From: Streptomyces sp. R21
GTDB lineage: Bacteria > Actinomycetota > Actinomycetes > Streptomycetales > Streptomycetaceae
Direction of reading: 5' to 3'
Assembly (NCBI RefSeq): GCF_041051975.1
Contig: NZ_CP163435.1
Location: 2,294,001 to 2,358,000 of the forward strand
Length of the DNA stretch: 64,000 bases
Of this stretch, positions 62,192-64,000 are shown one piece after another (positions within the stretch are counted from its first letter, which is position 1; every line of letters begins with the position of its first letter). The notes beneath the pieces are model-generated. The model had not been told where the DNA came from. It was given only the letters and a program-made list of their open reading frames with translations, and did not search any database. The position numbers were made by a program, and so were the translations under genes.

Positions 62192-63568
62192 ATGACCACC
62201 TCTCGCCGCCGCTTCCTCGGCATGGCCGCTGCCACGCCTCTGGCCATGACCGGCGCACTGAGCCTCGGTGCCGGGACCGCCTACGCCGCCGACTCGGCGT
62301 ACGTGATGTGCTACTTCACCGAGTCGACCAGCCTCGGCGACGGCACCGACTACGGCCTGCACCTGGCCGTCAGCCCCGACGGACTGAACTGGACGCCGCT
62401 CAACCAGAACAACCCGGTGGTCACCCCCACCGCGGGCGACCTCGGCCTGCGTGACCCCTTCATCCTGCGCAAGCAGGACGGCACCTTCGTGGTGCTGGCC
62501 ACCGACCTGAAGGGCACCGACTGGACGTACGTCAGCCAGTACATCCACATCTGGGACTCCACCGACCTGCGCACCTTCACCGGCTACCGGCGGATGAAGC
62601 TGCACGACATGAACACCCACAGCTGGGCGCCAGAGACGTTCTGGGACGCGGGCCGCAGGCAGTACGGAGTGATCTACTCGGCCGTGAACAGCAGCGGGCA
62701 CAACGTGATAATGATCAACTACACCAGCGACTTCGTCACCGCCTCCGCCCCGCAGGTGTTCTTCGACCCCGGCTATGACGTCATCGACGGCGACCTGGCC
62801 GTGGGCGTCGACGGCTACAACTACCTCTATTTCAAGGGGAACCAGACGCTGAGGGGGGCCAGATCCACCTCCCTGAACCCGGGCAGCTTCACCGAGTACA
62901 GCCCCGGCGTGGCGCACGGCGGCACCGAAGCTCCGACGCTGGTCAAGTCCCTGACGTCCGGCGGCTGGTGGCTCTGGGGCGACACCTACACCCCCAACGG
63001 CGTGTTCTACGCCTGGCAGTCCAGCAGTCTCGCCTCCGGCACCTGGACGGCCCTCGACCAGAAGACCTACACCCAGCCGGTCAACTCCAAGCACTGCGGC
63101 ATCACGACGATCACCACGACCGAGTACAACAACCTGCTCGCGAAGTGGGGCGCTCCGTCCTGGAACCGGCTCAAGTCGTACAACTTTCCGGCCCGCTACA
63201 TCCGCCACTCCGACTATGTGGGCCGGATCGACGAATACCCGATCGATCCGTACAAGGACTCCCTGTGGACCCTGGTCCCTGGGCTCGCCGACAGCTCCGC
63301 TGTCTCCTTCCGGTCGGTCAACTACCCGACCCGTTACCTGCGGCACTACAACTACACGCTTCAGCTGGACGTGAACGACGGCACGTCGACGTTCGCCGCC
63401 GACGCGACCTTCTACCGCACGGCGGGCCTCGCGGACGCGAGCTGGACGTCGTTCCGGTCGTACAACAACCCGACCCGCTACATCCGGCACTCCGACTACG
63501 TGCTGCGCATCGACCCCATCTCCACGGCCACGGACCGGCAGGACGCGACCTTCCGCATCGGCTACTGA
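62192..63568 (+). CDS. Tat-exported GH43-like enzyme with AbfB arabinose-binding domain
   Basis: A 458-residue protein. Tat signal MTTSRRRFLGMAAATPLAM (residues 1-33). Residues about 38-310 follow the five-bladed propeller pattern of GH43 (YGLHLAVSPDGLNWTPL, GLRDPFILRKQDGTF, HSWAPETFWD, KGNQTLRGA, GTEAPTLVK with the acid Glu). Residues about 320-458 are an AbfB domain (CBM42 type): RLKSYNFPARYIRHSDYVGR and two similar repeats. It should bind arabinofuranosyl side chains and act on arabinan or arabinoxylan. Confidence 0.88.
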   Translation: MTTSRRRFLGMAAATPLAMTGALSLGAGTAYAADSAYVMCYFTESTSLGDGTDYGLHLAVSPDGLNWTPLNQNNPVVTPTAGDLGLRDPFILRKQDGTFVVLATDLKGTDWTYVSQYIHIWDSTDLRTFTGYRRMKLHDMNTHSWAPETFWDAGRRQYGVIYSAVNSSGHNVIMINYTSDFVTASAPQVFFDPGYDVIDGDLAVGVDGYNYLYFKGNQTLRGARSTSLNPGSFTEYSPGVAHGGTEAPTLVKSLTSGGWWLWGDTYTPNGVFYAWQSSSLASGTWTALDQKTYTQPVNSKHCGITTITTTEYNNLLAKWGAPSWNRLKSYNFPARYIRHSDYVGRIDEYPIDPYKDSLWTLVPGLADSSAVSFRSVNYPTRYLRHYNYTLQLDVNDGTSTFAADATFYRTAGLADASWTSFRSYNNPTRYIRHSDYVLRIDPISTATDRQDATFRIGY

Positions 63569-63717
63569 CCCGGGGAAGCCTCCATCTCGTACACCACCCG
63601 AAGATGGGCCGGGCGGTCGACCGCACGTGTCCTCGCCGTCGCCCTCCTGCGGCCGGACGGGACGTCAAGATCGACTGGCGCGGCGGCCGGTGGAGAGCCT
63701 CGAGCAGGAGACCACGC

Positions 63718-63822
63718 GCGACGCCGGACCTGGTCGACCGGCTCTTCGCCGCGACCCGACCGAACCAGCTCCGGGTCGCGGACTTGGCCTATGCCCGGAC
63801 CCGGTCCGGCTGGTCCACGTCG
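63718..63822 (+). pseudogene. IS3-family transposase fragment
   Basis: TPDLVDRLFAATRPNQLRVA followed by DLAYARTRSGW matches the start of the IS3 OrfB integrase core (normally PNQLWVADITYVRTWSGW). The first Asp of the DDE triad is kept (VAD). Both ends are missing; it is cut by the oppositely oriented fragment next to it. Confidence 0.75.
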
Positions 63823-64000
63823 CCTCGGCCACCTGGTGGTCGCGGGTGGGGGACCAGGGTGCCGTCCACGATCAGCACCGTGTCTCTCCGGAACCGTCTG
63901 CGGGGCTGGAGTGCGAGCAACGGCCCGAGGTGGTCGATGATGCGGTCGGCCGCGGACTTCGAGATCCCGAACAGCGGGGCCAACTGCAGCGTGAGGTTCG
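63823..64000 (-). pseudogene. IS5-family (DDE) transposase fragment, runs off the window
   Basis: NLTLQLAPLFGISKSAADRI, then RRRFRRDTVLIVDGTLVP, is the HTH and start of the DDE domain of an IS5-like transposase. A one-base insertion near 63849 shifts the following TRDHQVAE out of frame. The 5' part lies beyond 64000, so integrity upstream is unknown. Confidence 0.75.

Overview
The window looks like a Streptomyces chromosome. GC content and third-position GC are very high, GTG starts are common, secreted proteins carry Tat or Sec signals, and regulators are dense (HxlR, AraC-like, LAL/LuxR, GAF-LuxR, AsnC, two TetR, one two-component pair). The gene content (GH46 chitosanase, CorA, factor-independent uricase, ricin-type lectin, GH43-AbfB enzyme) is typical of soil actinomycetes. 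No rRNA, tRNA or CRISPR array was seen.

Layout. 1-2174: two divergent IucA/IucC (NIS siderophore) synthetase genes, the left one cut by the window edge. 2240-4326: a translationally coupled pair, a VWA-domain membrane protein and a secreted, membrane-anchored partner. 4406-11480: housekeeping and accessory genes (HxlR regulator divergent from an AlaA-like aminotransferase, a thioesterase, an NAD(P)-binding oxidoreductase divergent from an AraC-type regulator, a TMEM175-like channel, a chitosanase with a palindromic operator).

11545-24980 is a purine/urate and glyoxylate block. It holds a nucleobase symporter, an 8-oxoguanine deaminase-like amidohydrolase, the uraD-uraH-uricase operon, a small HTH regulator, hyi-glxR, catalase and gcl. 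Together they take up and oxidise purines to urate and allantoin, remove the H2O2 made by uricase, and route the glyoxylate from allantoin through tartronate semialdehyde to glycerate. Two sets of shared palindromes tie these transcription units into two regulons: TCAACA-N3-TGTTGA at the uricase operon and catalase, and TTCCGCAATACGGAAT at hyi and gcl.

25094-39432: a zinc-ribbon/nuclease-fold-like protein, a two-component system divergent from a PVDP-repeat lipoprotein, two overlapping acyl-CoA ligase genes divergent from a GAF-LuxR regulator, a large LAL regulator, a trypsin, LysR and tautomerase remnants, and an AlkZ-like protein. 39657-58180: an intact corA, and about 17 kb later an 85 percent identical copy of its last 184 bp. 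The stretch between holds gene debris (GH3, cupin, MFS and IS fragments), an M20-MFS operon with an AsnC regulator, a TetR-controlled operon of unknown substrate (acyl-CoA ligase, acyl-CoA dehydrogenase, MFS, PhoPQ-activated-type hydrolase), and an MMPL-DUF2993-TetR module. 58885-63568: a fusion of sigma-like domain, zinc finger, membrane segment and ricin domain, then two secreted enzymes. The right edge is stacked IS3-like and IS5-like transposase debris.

The observations I would follow first are the urate/catalase operator, the corA 3'-end duplication as a possible attachment-site relic, and the orphan acyl-CoA/PqaA-type catabolic operon.
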